In this document: positions 62,994 through 64,000 of the stretch, in pieces | Position numbering within the stretch: the first letter of the stretch is position 1 | Layout of the letters: the number at the start of each line of letters is the position of its first letter | Translations under genes and position numbers: made by a program | Notes under the pieces: model-generated | Told to the model about the DNA's origin: nothing | Database searches by the model: none | What the model saw: the letters and a program-made list of their open reading frames with translations, nothing else | Assembly (NCBI GenBank): GCA_963580285.1 | Contig: OY757026.1 | Span: forward strand, 86,960,651 to 87,024,650 | Length of the DNA stretch: 64,000 bases | Source: Lucinisca nassula | Lineage: Eukaryota; Mollusca; Bivalvia; Lucinida; Lucinidae | Direction: 5' to 3'

Positions 62994-63640
62994 TTTTCTG
63001 CAACTTTTTCAAAATGCAAAAAATACTTATCTACCTCTTTTTCCTGAAATGGCGGAACTAATCTGATGTGCTTTGTGGCATCAAAGTAACTACCAGAGTC
63101 AAAAACAGGGGTAGGTTTCACCCTATCTTGACCCTGGAGTTCCATTTCCTTCAGCCTTAATTGAAATTGCCATTTTTCCCTTTCTATTTCAAGTCACTCT
63201 TCTTTTTCTAATTTTTCTTTCTGAAGGCGTTCCTCCATTTCTCTTTGTTTGTCTTCCTGTTCTAATTTTTCTTTTCGAATTCGTTCTTCCATTGCTAATC
63301 TTTCCATCTGCATTTGTCTCTGCATTTCTCTTTCTTTTTCCTTCTCTCTTTCTTCAATTTCTAATCTGAACTTCTCTAAGTCAATTTGCCTTCCTGTTTC
63401 AATTTGTCTCATTTGCAATTCAGTATGTGAAACCATAATGAGAGACAAAGCAGATGGATCGAAAAGTTCTTCACCAACAAAAAACTGTACCAAAATATTC
63501 TTAATTTCATGCTTCTTCATGCTTGTTTTGACAGCAATGACCCCATAATGGGAAGCAATTTCTAACAAATCAGTCCTTTTGGCAAGATTAAACAACTCCT
63601 GAGTAGGCTGAGCCAAAAAGCTTCTCAAATCAAACGACAT
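62994..63640 (-). pseudogene. LTR element: Gag N-terminal part
   Basis: Begins MSFDLRSFLAQPTQELFNLA. A SAP-like helical start (LAKRTDLLEIASHYGVIAV) is followed by a long charged coiled coil (EEREKEKEREMQRQMQMERL). In-frame TGA stops near 63195 and 62993 interrupt it; otherwise the frame continues into the 60770-62959 ORF. About 300 bp of leader separate the ATG from the LTR. Confidence 0.8.
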
Positions 63641-63917
63641 GTTTGCTTTTTGTTCGTTTTATAAAGTAATTATGGTACTACAGATTGAGGTTAATTTGAC
63701 AATTTTTTTTTTCAAATGACAAGCCCAACAAAACTTTCACATGAAATGACAAGAACTATTTCCCCTGAAATGACAATTCAAATGAAATGACAATCCCATA
63801 TATGCCTATGGGGAAATACCTATCTTTTGAAGCAACTGCCAAGTCTATATCCGATAAGAAATGACAATTACTTGCCTAGAAATGAAATGTCAGTCCTAAA
63901 ATGCTCAAGATGTTTTT

Positions 63918-63936
63918 ATCCCGGACGAGCCCCAAA
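63918..63936 (-). promoter_or_regulatory. Primer-binding site, tRNA-Pro type
   Basis: The minus strand reads TTTGGGGCTCGTCCGGGAT four bases inside the 5' LTR. Apart from one G fewer it is the well-known proline-tRNA primer site of gammaretroviruses, so a proline tRNA is the likely primer. Confidence 0.75.
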
Positions 63937-63940
63937 TTTC

Positions 63941-64000
63941 TGTTACGAGCCAGGCGTAGCAGAAAGAAAAAGCAAACAAGCCTTTTGAAAAAATTTAACC
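63941..64000 (-). repeat. 5' LTR (first 60 bp in window)
   Basis: Identical to 58082-58141 except one A/T difference in the run before TTAACC. The rest lies beyond the window. Confidence 0.9.

Larger units (their letters stand above)
58082..64000 (-). mobile_element. Ty3/gypsy-type LTR retrotransposon with integrase before RT (Gmr1-like)
   Basis: Minus-strand element of more than 5.9 kb, running off the window. It has a 526-bp 3' LTR (58082-58607), a polypurine tract, Gag-PR-IN-RT-RNase H coding DNA, a primer-binding site, and the first 60 bp of the 5' LTR at 63941. The two LTR pieces differ at one of 60 positions, so insertion is fairly recent. In Ty3/gypsy elements integrase usually follows RNase H; here it precedes RT, as in Gmr1-like elements first described from deuterostomes. 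The frame has four in-frame stops (about 63195, 62993, 59984, 59440) and one frameshift (about 60785). Confidence 0.9.

Overview
The window looks like nuclear DNA from a marine invertebrate, most likely a bivalve mollusc. No species is claimed. Reasons: almost no host coding sequence, one intron-bearing host gene, two assembly gaps (2748-2770 and 31359-31558), and a dense layer of transposable elements (TEs). The TEs include tandem-repeat elements that end in ACGG/GACA-type microsatellites plus a terminal hairpin (the architecture of bivalve 'pearl'/Helitron-like elements), LINEs with microsatellite tails, tRNA-derived SINEs, a DIRS1-like YR retrotransposon and a Ty3/gypsy LTR element.

Layout. 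1-2750: two copies of a ~150-bp tandem-repeat element, one with a dimeric ~302-bp higher-order period. 2803-9320: an endonuclease-less reverse-transcriptase element (Penelope-like is my best guess, minus strand), split near its YLDD catalytic motif by a nested tandem-repeat element at about 4061-7311. 9320-12720: anonymous DNA, then ~170-bp satellite. 12718-19125: a nearly complete DIRS-like element with inverted terminal repeats, an internal complementary region, Gag, RT-RNase H and tyrosine recombinase, inserted into that satellite. 20000-31360: SINEs and four or more LINE pieces, including a 1132-bp tandem duplication and nested insertions. 31.6-36.0 kb: a palindromic MITE and a same-strand cluster of five 3' ends of the Penelope-like element.

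37028-38342 is the only convincing host gene: the large 3' exon of a galactose-3-O-sulfotransferase-like Golgi enzyme (minus strand). 38.4-58.08 kb is a patchwork of non-autonomous elements: about 12 copies of a hairpin-core MITE, a piggyBac-type MITE, several SINE families, a 21-bp palindromic minisatellite, other minisatellites, and an inverted pair of A/T-rich repeats.

58082-64000 (running off the right edge) is a Ty3/gypsy-type LTR retrotransposon on the minus strand. Its domains run Gag-protease-integrase-RT-RNase H, with integrase before RT as in Gmr1-like elements. Its reading frame carries four in-frame stops and one frameshift. It landed in the terminal inverted repeat of a hairpin MITE.

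The protein-coding content is therefore mostly selfish. Autonomous retroelements are mostly decayed, and abundant non-autonomous hairpin and tandem-repeat elements fill the space between them. I made all calls by reading the sequence; none was confirmed by database search.
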